From contig NETF01000032.1 of NCBI GenBank assembly GCA_002172675.1, positions 26,572 through 90,571 on the forward strand: a stretch of 64,000 bases of DNA, written 5' to 3'. Every line of letters begins with the position of its first letter. Within the stretch, counting starts at the first letter, position 1. Shown piece by piece: positions 25,711-34,728 of the stretch. Both the position numbers and the translations under genes were made by a program. The notes beneath the pieces were generated by a model, which saw nothing but the letters and a program-made list of their open reading frames with translations, had not been told where the DNA came from and did not search any database. The stretch comes from an unicellular cyanobacterium SU3 (lineage in GTDB: Bacteria > Cyanobacteriota > Cyanobacteriia > Cyanobacteriales > Microcystaceae).

Positions 25711-27399
25711 TTAGTGATATTGTTTGGTTTTGACACTAGCAGGCTGTCCAATGGTCATAGGTGGTATAACATCTGGTGTTTCAAGTCCTAGATCTGACCA
25801 TTCTCCAGTTTGTACGACATGAGCACCAGAACTACTGTTAGAGCTACAGTTTGTATCCCAGTTGTTGACAAAAGCTGTGCCATTAAGACCTCCTTTTCCA
25901 TCCCCTGTTCCAGCAACTCCCAGACCCGCTAAGGGAGACCAGAGAAATGTATGGAGTTTTTTGTTTCCGTTTAAACAAACAGAGGTGGTGGTGTGTCCCC
26001 AAATCTGGAAATCCACTGGCTTACAATCACCAGTACAATCAGGAGTATCTTTTATTTTTGCAATGCTACTTAGGTCTTCATTACCAACATGGGCGATCTC
26101 AGCATTTTTGTCGATATTACCGTGAAGATGGAAAATGACTCGCTGACGCTTACCGTTTGCATCAAGGGTTCTAGCCACAATCCCTAAATTTTTGAGGTCT
26201 TTGGTAATCTCATAATCATAAACACAGATGGTTTGGCCATCAGGGGTGGTTTCGGTGCGACTGGCTGTATCACCAGGTCGAGGAAAAACATTCAAATCGG
26301 TCCCATTAAGGGTGCTTGATACTTGGGGTCCGCAACTAGAGGTAGAGGCAACTGCGGCCTTACCAAACAGATGATTAAAGCCTTTATCGAAAACGCCATT
26401 CATCCATTTTGCAACGGTGGGTAAGGGATTATAAGCTGTGGTGCTACTGCCTCCTATCTTATTAATATTCTTTACAAGAGCAGTATCGATATTAACGGGA
26501 GTAACACCAGCAGCCGTAATCTTTTCGGCGTATGTTTGATCTAATTTTGTCTTATCAGGGAACTTGTGTGCTGCCACTATAGGTGCTTTAAAAGTTGTTC
26601 CTGCGGAAAGTTCTCCATCTGTGATTGCTTCGTTTAAACCTCCTGTAACTAATGTATTAATTTCAGTGATCTTAGTGTCGTTATCGCTGATGCTACAATC
26701 ATCGCCACCACTACCAATCCAGACATGGGCAGCAACGATATCATCTACACCACTGGCTTTTTCAACCCATAACCCTGGGCTATCTTGGATATCGGGAGGG
26801 GTTTCGCTAAGGGGTATTTTGACAACTAATTTAGTGGGGGCTTCTTTTAAGTCATTACCTACATTAGCCTTTGCTTCAATGGTTAATTCTCCCATTTTTT
26901 GTCCAGCGATCGCTGGTTGATAATCTGTGAATCTGAATTGCCCTTTATCAGGATTGGATGGGTCCATCTGTAACCATTGGTATTCTGTACTGTTTGTTGC
27001 AACGTACTGACCAATTTCCCCTTTGCTTTCTTGAACTTTGGCGTTAAGTTGTGTCTCTGTTAAACTTTGACCGTCACAAGTAGTTTTAATTTTTGTTTTG
27101 ATTTGAGATTCTACGTCTGCACTCTGCCAATCGTTGAGAGGTTTTTCTGCCAAAAAGGGATATTTCCCAAGAAGATATTGTATTCTGGCAACGGCAACTC
27201 CTGCAGTCCCTTGGCCTTGAGTCGTGGCTGCTTGAACACCTACTTTTTCGGTTTCGCTACTACTTCTGACTAACATGGCAACTCCTGTCGCTGCCATAAT
27301 CACCCCGGCAATTAAAACAAATCCCATAGCAAAACCTTTGTTGTTTCTATGGGAGAAACGAGAGAGAAATAAAAAAGTCTCTGTATATCTTTTATTCAT
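25711..27399 (-). CDS. Pilin-like surface protein, paralog 1
   Basis: The product has 562 residues. A leader ending NNKG is followed by FAMGFVLIAGVIMAATGVAMLV, a prepilin-like site that lacks the usual Glu at +5 (Gly-Phe at +4/+5), as in some PilX-type minor pilins. A large secreted domain follows, with conserved blocks YLLGKYPFLAEKPLNDWQ, NVGNDLKEAPTKLVVKIPL, a GSGGDDCS Cys site, PRPGDTASRT, and a C-terminal WGHTTTSVCLNGNKKLH. It is clearly homologous to the gene at 28060-29817. I do not recognise a named family; HpsA-like is possible from its position but unproven. Confidence 0.75.
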   Translation of the reverse strand: MNKRYTETFLFLSRFSHRNNKGFAMGFVLIAGVIMAATGVAMLVRSSSETEKVGVQAATTQGQGTAGVAVARIQYLLGKYPFLAEKPLNDWQSADVESQIKTKIKTTCDGQSLTETQLNAKVQESKGEIGQYVATNSTEYQWLQMDPSNPDKGQFRFTDYQPAIAGQKMGELTIEAKANVGNDLKEAPTKLVVKIPLSETPPDIQDSPGLWVEKASGVDDIVAAHVWIGSGGDDCSISDNDTKITEINTLVTGGLNEAITDGELSAGTTFKAPIVAAHKFPDKTKLDQTYAEKITAAGVTPVNIDTALVKNINKIGGSSTTAYNPLPTVAKWMNGVFDKGFNHLFGKAAVASTSSCGPQVSSTLNGTDLNVFPRPGDTASRTETTPDGQTICVYDYEITKDLKNLGIVARTLDANGKRQRVIFHLHGNIDKNAEIAHVGNEDLSSIAKIKDTPDCTGDCKPVDFQIWGHTTTSVCLNGNKKLHTFLWSPLAGLGVAGTGDGKGGLNGTAFVNNWDTNCSSNSSSGAHVVQTGEWSDLGLETPDVIPPMTIGQPASVKTKQYH

Positions 27400-27542
27400 G
27401 ATTTTCGTCCTAACATGATTATTAAATATTGGTAGTGTTTAGCACCAACTACAACAATATAGATCCAGTTTTGATCCCCTGGATTTGTCGGTTATTATGG
27501 AAAATGCAGTGACAAATAGCAGTGATTTAATGGGGATCATTC

Positions 27543-27558
27543 AGTGATATTGATCACT
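27543..27558 (-). promoter_or_regulatory. CRP/SYCRP1-type operator upstream of paralog 1
   Basis: AGTGATATTGATCACT has perfect 6-bp arms and contains GTGA-N6-TCAC, the core of cAMP-receptor-protein sites. It is centred about 151 bp before the start codon. Two further CAGTGA half-sites lie at 27507 and 27520. The same element at the same spacing precedes paralog 2. Confidence 0.55.
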
Positions 27559-27933
27559 TCTCTATTATTACCGCTAATTTATTAAATAAAAACAGTAAGA
27601 TTAAGGATTTTTTAGCGTATAATATTCAGTAAATTTTGCCTAAAAAATTTCGATTAATTTAAGTTTAAGTATTAAATAAGTAATATTACTGAGAATATCT
27701 AGCCGAAAATAAACGTTACGGTTAAGACGAAACAGGAATACAGTTACACAGGTTTGTTTGCAAATATTTATAGCAGTACGAAAATAGATGAGGACATTTT
27801 TTGTATCTTTTCATTATCATTCCGAAAGAATAAGACATCTCATAAAAGTCTTAATCAGAATGCGTAGTGCTATAGTTGATTGTGTTTCTGTCCGACTACT
27901 TAAATATCCCTTTATTTTAGACAAAATACTACT

Positions 27934-27960
27934 GTAGAGACGTTTGATGAACGTCTCTAC
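27934..27960. repeat. REP-like palindrome
   Basis: GTAGAGACGTT and AACGTCTCTAC form an 11-bp perfect stem with a 5-nt loop (TGATG). It resembles dispersed palindromes common between cyanobacterial genes. Confidence 0.6.
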
Positions 27961-28059
27961 AAAAGGGGGTATTAAAACAGGATTTTTTATGACGATCTTG
28001 TTGAAAAAAATTTAACTCCGAACTAGCGATGATCAATCAACCACTGATTCGCGATCGCT

Positions 28060-29817
28060 TTATTGATATTGTTCAGTTTTGACACTAGCAGGTTGTCCAA
28101 CAGTTAGAGGTGGTGTAGCATCTGGTGTTTCGAGTCCAAGGTCTAACCATTCTCCAGTTTGTACTACGTGTGCGCCACTTTTAGCATCTGAGCTACAGCT
28201 TTCATTCCAAGTATTAACGAAGGCAGTGCCGTTAAGACCTCCTTTTCCATTGCCTGATCCCTTGACTCCCATATCAGCTTGGGGGGCCCAAAGGAAAGCA
28301 TGAAGTTTTTTGTTTCCGTTTAGACACACAGAGGTAGTAGTATGTCCCCAAACTTGAAAATCTACAGGCTTACAGGAACTGGTACAGTCAGGAACATCTT
28401 TAATTTTTGAGGTAGGTTTATTGGGACCAGTTGTTACAGTGGGATTACCAAGATCGTTATTGCCAATATGAGCAATTTCTGTATTATTCCCAATATTTCC
28501 TTCAAGGTGAAAAATGACTCGTTGACGATTTCCTTCTGCATTAACTGTTCTGACTACAATCCCCATACCACCTAAGTCTTTGGTAATCTTATAATCATAA
28601 ATACACAGAGTCCTACCATCGTCCATGATTTGGGTACGAGTGGCAGTATCACCAGGTCGAGGAAAAACATAAAAACCTGAGCCATTTTTATTAGCTAATA
28701 CCTGAGTTCCACAACCAGAGGTAGAAGCAACTGCAGCACGACCAAATATATTATTTAAGGCGTTCTGCCCAAATCCATTCATAAATCTTGCAAAAGTGGA
28801 TAAGGGGTTATGAGATTTCTTTTCTGGATATCCACCCAAAGCATCAGAATTACTCAAAAGATCACTACTAATATCAATAGGAGTGACACCAGCATCAGTG
28901 ATTTGTTGAGCGTATGTTTCACTTAACACCGTTTCATCAGGAAACTTATGTTCAGCGACTTGGGTAGGCTTAAAATTAGGATCTGCTAGAAGTTCTCCAT
29001 CTCGAATGGCTTCGCTGATACCTCCTCCGTTTCGATGATCAGTAACTGGATAGTCTGCTATATTACCAAAAACTTTCGTATTAATTGCAGCAACCTGATC
29101 TGCATCATCAGTTACACTACAATCATCGCCACCACTCCCAATCCAGACATTGGCAGCAACAATATCATCTAAACCACTACCGTTTTTAACCCATAACCCA
29201 GGACTTGCTGCTGCATCAATCTCCGCATTATTTTCATTGAGGGGTATTGTGACAGTTAATTTACTGGGAGCTTCTTTTAAGTCGTTACCTACATTTGCCT
29301 TCGCTTCGATGGTTAATGTAGCCATCTTTTCCCCTGCTATGGCTGGATCAAACGCTACAAATCTAAACTTACCTTCGTTAGAATTAGAGGGATTCATCTC
29401 TAACCATTGATATTCCCCACTACTTTTTTGAATATAACCACCAATTTCATTTGTACTAGCTGTAACTTTTGCGTCTATCTCTGAATCCTCTACACAACTA
29501 TTTTCTAGTTGTTCTCTTATTTCGGATGTGACATCTGCGTTTTGCCAATTATCCATCGGCATTTCTGCTAAAAAGGGATATTTCCCTAAGAGATATTGCA
29601 TTCTAGAAATGGCAACCTCTGCGACGGTTTTACCTTTGGCAGTGGCTTCTTGAGCTACTATTTTTTCTGTTTCGCTGCTACTTTTGAGTAACATGACGGC
29701 TCCAGTACCTGCCATGAGAACTCCGACACATAAAACAAATCCTAAAGCAAATCCTTTGTTGCTTCTACGGGAAAGGCGAGAAAGAAACAAAAAAGTTTCT
29801 GTGTATCTGGTATTCAT
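28060..29817 (-). CDS. Pilin-like surface protein, paralog 2
   Basis: The product has 585 residues and is collinear with the gene at 25711-27399. A leader ending SNKG is followed by FALGFVLCVGVLMAGTGAVMLL, again without Glu at +5. YLLGKYPFLAEMPMDNWQ, NVGNDLKEAPSKLTVTIPL, GSGGDDCS, PRPGDTATRT and WGHTTTSVCLNGNKKLH are all kept. Small insertions separate the copies, for example around the ADYPVTDHRNGGG segment. It begins the row of five minus-strand pilin-type genes. The conserved Cys residues suggest a disulfide-stabilised extracellular domain. Confidence 0.75.
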   Translation of the reverse strand: MNTRYTETFLFLSRLSRRSNKGFALGFVLCVGVLMAGTGAVMLLKSSSETEKIVAQEATAKGKTVAEVAISRMQYLLGKYPFLAEMPMDNWQNADVTSEIREQLENSCVEDSEIDAKVTASTNEIGGYIQKSSGEYQWLEMNPSNSNEGKFRFVAFDPAIAGEKMATLTIEAKANVGNDLKEAPSKLTVTIPLNENNAEIDAAASPGLWVKNGSGLDDIVAANVWIGSGGDDCSVTDDADQVAAINTKVFGNIADYPVTDHRNGGGISEAIRDGELLADPNFKPTQVAEHKFPDETVLSETYAQQITDAGVTPIDISSDLLSNSDALGGYPEKKSHNPLSTFARFMNGFGQNALNNIFGRAAVASTSGCGTQVLANKNGSGFYVFPRPGDTATRTQIMDDGRTLCIYDYKITKDLGGMGIVVRTVNAEGNRQRVIFHLEGNIGNNTEIAHIGNNDLGNPTVTTGPNKPTSKIKDVPDCTSSCKPVDFQVWGHTTTSVCLNGNKKLHAFLWAPQADMGVKGSGNGKGGLNGTAFVNTWNESCSSDAKSGAHVVQTGEWLDLGLETPDATPPLTVGQPASVKTEQYQ

Positions 29818-29960
29818 AATGTTCGTCCTAAAGTTACTATAAAATATTGGTAGTATTCAGCATCAACTACGACAATATAGAGCTAGTTTTTACCCCCTAG
29901 CTCTGGTGCTTATTATCAAAGAGTTAGTCACCAATAGCAGTGATTGAATGGGGATAATTT

Positions 29961-29976
29961 AGTGATATTGGTCACT
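29961..29976 (-). promoter_or_regulatory. CRP/SYCRP1-type operator upstream of paralog 2
   Basis: AGTGATATTGGTCACT keeps GTGA-N6-TCAC, centred about 151 bp before the start codon, exactly as in paralog 1. It is retained while surrounding bases diverged, which argues for function. Confidence 0.55.
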
Positions 29977-30198
29977 TCTCTATTATTCCTGTGAATCTAT
30001 CAAATAAAAACAGTAAAATCAAGGATTTTTGACTCTATAATATTCAGTAAATTTTGTATAAAAAATATTGATTAAGTTAAATTTAGGTATTGACTACGTA
30101 ATCTTACTGAGATTACTTGTTTCCTGGGAATGACAGTTAAAGGAATTGCTATCTTATGCCAATTCTCTAAAGTTATTAGAGACTTAACTTGTCGTCTT

Positions 30199-30381
30199 GG
30201 TGCGCGTTCCCTTGCGCCTTACGAAGGCGCGGGGTCGCACCGCATTGCGAGGGGTAATATAAACAGTAAGCTTTGATTGTTACTAAAAATACTCCGAAGC
30301 AATCTAAGAAATATATTTATGTTCGACTACTTATTATAGACATAGAGATTGCTTCATTCCGCTATCGCTACATTCGCAATG
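30199..30381. repeat. Nested palindromic repeat (possible non-autonomous element)
   Basis: At 30199-30241 GGTGCG...CGCACC encloses TTCCC/GGGG and GCGCCTT/AAGGCGC. Further inverted pairs GAAGCAATCT/AGATTGCTTC (30296 and 30346) and CATTGCGA/TCGCAATG (30242 and 30374) follow. It has no coding capacity. The local G+C is higher than its surroundings. Confidence 0.55.
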
Positions 30382-30399
30382 ACAATGCAGTATTTGGTA

Positions 30400-32070
30400 T
30401 TAGTTAGAGGTACGATTAAGACGTTTTTGCCAGTTTATTTTTGCTTCTTGTGCTATTGGATAGACTTGAGTGTCATTTGGTACTAATTCGATGGTTTCAA
30501 TGGCTAAAATCAATTGTCCTTGTTGCGCCCTGATTTGAGCTAATTGATAAATAGTTTTACTTAATTGTTCAATTAATTTTCGGGCATGATGATAGCCTAA
30601 TTCTTGTTTATCTAAGTGTTTTAAAAGTCTAATGGCTCGATTATAAGATGATGCTTGGTTGGGTTCAATTAAAGATAGTGCAGCTTCAATTAAAACTTGA
30701 TTATCTTGTTGTTTTTGACTGAGATGTTGCCATTCTTTTAAAGATTGTTGTGCTAAATTATAGAGTTGTTGGTTATCGGGAGGAACCAATTTGACGGCTG
30801 CGATCGCTGCTTGAAAATCCCCTATGATAGCCCTTCCTTGAGCTATATCTACGATCATTTGACTCCATTGACTAATTTTGTCCTGAGCTTGCTGATACAG
30901 GGCTGTATGGGGCTGTATTTGTCGAGCATAGTTAATAGCTTCATTCAACTGTGATGCTTGCTGCACACTTAAAGAGATTTTGCCATAGTCTAAAATTTGT
31001 TGATTTTCCTGTATTTTTTGGTAATTAATAGTAGTAAGATGTTGACGGATTTTTAGAGACATCCACCACAAAATGAATATTGCTCCTATTATTCCACATA
31101 TCCATAATAAGTATTTTTTTATAGGTGACTTTTGTGGAGTTTGAGTCGTTCTTTTTGACGTTGAAAAGACAGAAGATACAGCAGGAGAAATCGGTTGATT
31201 GTTAGTTTCTGTTGGAGGGATATTTAATGATAGTTGGGGGTTAAAAGAGGGTTGTGGAACTTTGGGTAAAATGAGAGTGTTTGTAGCGGTTTGAATCGGT
31301 TTTTGTGGGATTTTAAAAGATAGATTTTTATTTTCTTGAGTTTGTACTACTTGCTTTTCAGATGAAGGTAGTAAGGGTTTATGACGAACTTTTTCAGGAC
31401 TAATAATAATGGGAAGAGCGATGGCTGGAAATTTTTTTTGATGGGAAGGATTTAATCTTTCTTTTAAGTAAGAGTCTAGCTTATGAAGGGTTAAATGATG
31501 ACTATAGTAGCGCAAAGCTTCAGTTAAAGCACTCATAAAAATACTTTTTTCTGCACTAATACTTTGATAAACATGGGAACGACAGGAAAAAATTAAAGAA
31601 ATATCTTTTTTTTGAGCTAAATCTAATGTCATCTGACCTAGTTTACCATCTTTTAAAGGGTTTTGTAGGTCTAAAATAATTAGTAAGTTTTGGCTATTAT
31701 ATTGTAATTTTTCAAAAAGCGATCGCACTTTTATTGCTGTTTGGGGAATACTGTTTAAGCTACTATCAATAGGTAGTAAATAGTCTTCTCCTTGATAATT
31801 AATACTATATCCTTGAAAGAAAAACCAACAATATTCAACTTTAATTAAACTATCATTAATCCATTGCAAAATGTTATCTCTGTTAGGATAAGTTGAGCGT
31901 TTTCCTGGGGAGGGGGAGGTATCAGTTAATAATAATAATTGATGAGATGGGATATTAACTTCTTCAAAGAAATAGCGATAAAGTGCTTGTGCGCTATTTT
32001 CAGATCCCGTTAAGGGTTGATAATGTAAATAGTTTTCTATTCCGATACTTATAGCACGAAAATTATTCAT
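30400..32070 (-). CDS. Caspase-fold (orthocaspase-like) membrane protein lacking the catalytic dyad
   Basis: The product has 556 residues. The N-terminal ~200 residues follow the peptidase C14 p20 pattern: FRAISIGIENY, the TDTSP loop, then WFFFQGYS (87-89) where active proteins have GHG, and IILDLQNP (134-138) where they have D-x-C. His is Tyr88, and the Cys position reads Leu/Gln, so it should be proteolytically dead. A proline- and Gln-rich linker leads to one membrane helix (about 319-340), then about 200 residues of helical, TPR-like repeats (QAAIAAVKLVP, LILAIETIELVP). Inactive orthocaspases are known in cyanobacteria; this may act as a scaffold. It stands between the pilin genes and the Gld-type transporter. 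Confidence 0.75.
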   Translation of the reverse strand: MNNFRAISIGIENYLHYQPLTGSENSAQALYRYFFEEVNIPSHQLLLLTDTSPSPGKRSTYPNRDNILQWINDSLIKVEYCWFFFQGYSINYQGEDYLLPIDSSLNSIPQTAIKVRSLFEKLQYNSQNLLIILDLQNPLKDGKLGQMTLDLAQKKDISLIFSCRSHVYQSISAEKSIFMSALTEALRYYSHHLTLHKLDSYLKERLNPSHQKKFPAIALPIIISPEKVRHKPLLPSSEKQVVQTQENKNLSFKIPQKPIQTATNTLILPKVPQPSFNPQLSLNIPPTETNNQPISPAVSSVFSTSKRTTQTPQKSPIKKYLLWICGIIGAIFILWWMSLKIRQHLTTINYQKIQENQQILDYGKISLSVQQASQLNEAINYARQIQPHTALYQQAQDKISQWSQMIVDIAQGRAIIGDFQAAIAAVKLVPPDNQQLYNLAQQSLKEWQHLSQKQQDNQVLIEAALSLIEPNQASSYNRAIRLLKHLDKQELGYHHARKLIEQLSKTIYQLAQIRAQQGQLILAIETIELVPNDTQVYPIAQEAKINWQKRLNRTSN

Positions 32071-32253
32071 AATAATGATGATTTTTTCTTTGTTTCCCCA
32101 TTTTATTTATGAGACTTATTAAATAAACATACCGTTCCCCATTTTTTTCGTAAAATATTAAATTAATCTAAAGTGGTAGACACTAATGAATAGACAATCG
32201 AAAATGGACAATAGTAAGAAATGCTATATAAATTAATTATTAATTACTAATTA

Positions 32254-32814
32254 TTAATTATTTTTAGTCCATTCTTCTGGTTGTCTGTCTACTGCATACT
32301 GAAAGTTTTTCGGAACTAAATTAATGGTAATTTCTTCTGATGATGAGGAAGGGGGATCAATTTGAGCATATAAAAATTCTCCTTGAAAATTTGGCTTCCC
32401 TAAAATTATTTTATGTTGTTTATTATTATCAAGTTCAATCGTAATTATTCCTAATGGTTTATCTAAACCGTACTCTTTTTTCTCATTTTTAGGAACAGTT
32501 AAACTTCTTTCACTTTCATTAGTAACTAACAGATTAGTCAAAAAAGAAATAACTGCATCATTAGCTACTGTATTTTTAGGTGTTTTCATTTGCCACGGTT
32601 GATTTTCATCAGTGGTTTTCTCAAATTTATAGGTTTGATCTTCGGTTTCAATTGTTAACGCTTTAATTTCGTTTTCATCAAAGGTAAATAGTTGTTTATT
32701 TGTTGCTTCAATTTGTTCTTGTTGGGGATTGATTTGTAATTCATAAATATAAACACCAACCCCTAGAATGATGGCAATTCCTAATAAAATCCATGTTGTG
32801 TTTTTTAACTTCAT
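32254..32814 (-). CDS. DUF4340 domain protein
   Basis: The product has 186 residues from the ATG at 32814; an upstream start at 32853 would overlap the preceding gene. An N-terminal membrane helix (TTWILLGIAIILGVGVYIY) is followed by a beta-rich domain with EIKALTIETEDQTYKFEK, WQMKTP and KKEYGLDKPLGIITIEL, the usual DUF4340 layout. DUF4340 genes commonly follow GldG-type genes, as here (23 nt spacing). The role is probably as a periplasmic or lumenal subunit of that transporter; the substrate is unknown. Confidence 0.85.
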   Translation of the reverse strand: MKLKNTTWILLGIAIILGVGVYIYELQINPQQEQIEATNKQLFTFDENEIKALTIETEDQTYKFEKTTDENQPWQMKTPKNTVANDAVISFLTNLLVTNESERSLTVPKNEKKEYGLDKPLGIITIELDNNKQHKIILGKPNFQGEFLYAQIDPPSSSSEEITINLVPKNFQYAVDRQPEEWTKNN

Positions 32815-32837
32815 GATTAACCTATTAATTATTAATT

Positions 32838-34715
32838 TTATCTTCTTCGCCACCAGGTGATTCCAGCAGCAATTAAACCTAATAAGGGAAATACAGCTAA
32901 TGACAATATAGTGATTATATTAGCTTGTGAAGGAGATAAGTTAAGTCTTCTATCTTTTGCTTCTCTAGGACGAATTGATAAAGGTTGTTCATCTTGATTA
33001 CTTAACCATTGTACAGAGTTCAAAAAGACATCTCCATTTAATTGTTGATTAAATAAACTATCAGTAGCAAAGGTTGAATTACCAATAACAACTAAACGAG
33101 ATTCTATTGTTTCTTGTTCAGCATTACTATTTTGCTCATTCTCAGAAGCGTTAGAAGTATTTTCTTCTTGTTCAGAATTGTTACTATTTTCTGTTTCCTC
33201 TGTGTTTAAATCAGATTGATTATTGATAGTGTTGTTATTTTCTTCACTTTGGTTATTCTCTTGTTTTTGTTCAGGGTTATTATTATCTTCTGTTTCTTCT
33301 TTGTTTAAATCAGATTGATTATTAACAGTGTTATTATTTTCGTCAGTGTTGTTTTTCTCTGGTTCATTATTTTCTAAACTTTCTTGGTTATCTTGTGCGT
33401 TTGTATTATCTTCTTTTGTCTGATTATTGACAGTTTGTTTATCAATGGTACGGGTTAAAGCAACCCCTAAATCAAAAGGTCCGGGAATATCTTCTTCAGG
33501 ATCAAAAATAACTTCTTCTGATTCTAAATTACTTTCGGCCCACATTTGTTCGCTGGTGACTAATAAAGAGGTTGCTTCGACATTTTCTACTTCAACCGTA
33601 TCAACGGGACGAGATATGGGATAAAAAGAAATACTATTGGCAAACTCTTCTGTAATCGGATGGTTTCCGTAGTTGGTAATAAAGGGAGTTGTGGGTCCTA
33701 AACCGACGACATTTCCTGACCCTGAACCATCTATAATGATACGATTATCTAGTTGAATTCCCCAGTCTTCTAAGATAGTTTCTAATCCTGCATCTGCGTT
33801 AGGATCTAATAGTAAAAATAAGTTCCCCCCTTGTTGAGAATATTTTTGTAATGTTGCTACTTCTTGGTCAAATAATTCCCGTTTGGGACTAGCAATAATA
33901 ATGACATCTGCATCATCAGGAATACCAGCATTTTCTATTAGGTTTAAGGGTTTTACTTCATACCCTTTACTTTCAAGACTATTGGTTGCTTCTGATAAAC
34001 TTCCTTCAGGAGAGGGTTCTAATGAATATTCTCCATGGCCTTGTAAAATATAAACCCTTGGAATGTAGTCTTTTTTGATTTTTTCAATTGCATTGGTTAA
34101 CTTTATTTCTGATAAGGGTTCTTTTTGGTTGAAAACGATCAGGGTTTGAACTAATTGTTTTTTATCTCCATATTCTAGGTAGACATCCCCTAATGATTGA
34201 ACATTAAACTGTTGCGTGAGTCCAACTTTTATATCAGGATCGACTAATTCAAATTCAAAGTTATCATTGTAACGTTGATAGTTTTCTAATAAGTCTTCAT
34301 CTTGGGGAGTTATTTCTTTATCGAAAACATAGACTTTAGTCGGTTTATCGAGATTTTTAACAATTTCTTGAGTTTCTGGGGATAAGGTATATAGTTGGTT
34401 TTCGGTTAAATCAATACGGGGAGAATAACGAACGGCAATAAAATTAATCAATCCCAATATAACAACTAAAGATAAAACTGAAACAAACGCATTTGTTCCT
34501 GTTTGGGTTGATCTTTTTTGCCAAAAACTTCTCCCTGTTATTAAGAGATAAAGTAACCAGATAAATAAGCAAATACCTCCGACAATCACTAAACTGAGAT
34601 AAAGAATACTCAGAGTTTTAGTGATAAAAATCGGGACTAAACCCGCAACAGTTAGAATTAGTCCAGGAATAAATAAATATTTGAGAATTATTTTATAATT
34701 ACTTATTTTTTTCAT
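32838..34715 (-). CDS. GldG-like ABC-transporter auxiliary protein with an Asn/Glu-rich repeat insert
   Basis: The product has 625 residues. Two N-terminal helices and a third (VSVLSLVVILGLINFIAV) are followed by RIDLTENQLYTLSPETQEIV, the GldG signature, and a large soluble domain (YILQGHGEYSL, ANVIIIASPKREL-type strands). A final helix with RRR closes the protein. Between about residues 428 and 538 lies a low-complexity Asn/Glu/Gln insert with a 33-residue repeated unit (NNQSDLNKEETED / NNQSDLNTEETEN). The gene sits 13 nt after the permease. GldG-type proteins work with GldA/GldF in export or gliding; no gliding claim is made here. Confidence 0.85.
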   Translation of the reverse strand: MKKISNYKIILKYLFIPGLILTVAGLVPIFITKTLSILYLSLVIVGGICLFIWLLYLLITGRSFWQKRSTQTGTNAFVSVLSLVVILGLINFIAVRYSPRIDLTENQLYTLSPETQEIVKNLDKPTKVYVFDKEITPQDEDLLENYQRYNDNFEFELVDPDIKVGLTQQFNVQSLGDVYLEYGDKKQLVQTLIVFNQKEPLSEIKLTNAIEKIKKDYIPRVYILQGHGEYSLEPSPEGSLSEATNSLESKGYEVKPLNLIENAGIPDDADVIIIASPKRELFDQEVATLQKYSQQGGNLFLLLDPNADAGLETILEDWGIQLDNRIIIDGSGSGNVVGLGPTTPFITNYGNHPITEEFANSISFYPISRPVDTVEVENVEATSLLVTSEQMWAESNLESEEVIFDPEEDIPGPFDLGVALTRTIDKQTVNNQTKEDNTNAQDNQESLENNEPEKNNTDENNNTVNNQSDLNKEETEDNNNPEQKQENNQSEENNNTINNQSDLNTEETENSNNSEQEENTSNASENEQNSNAEQETIESRLVVIGNSTFATDSLFNQQLNGDVFLNSVQWLSNQDEQPLSIRPREAKDRRLNLSPSQANIITILSLAVFPLLGLIAAGITWWRRR

Positions 34716-34728
34716 GTTTTATAATCGT

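Larger units (their letters stand above)
27400..28059. other. Duplicated upstream block of paralog 1
   Basis: About 27425-27640 is a diverged copy of 29844-30060, upstream of paralog 2: both share AATATTGGTAGT, TAGCAGTGATT, AAAAACAGTAA and AATATTCAGTAAATTTTG. The block has a CRP-like dyad at 27543-27558. The rest is AT-rich with one palindrome at 27934-27960. No gene is seen. Confidence 0.7.
29818..30399. other. Upstream region of paralog 2
   Basis: 29844-30060 is the partner of the duplicated upstream block of paralog 1 and carries the second CRP-like site. Beyond it, 30199-30381 is a nested palindromic repeat. No gene is seen. Confidence 0.65.
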
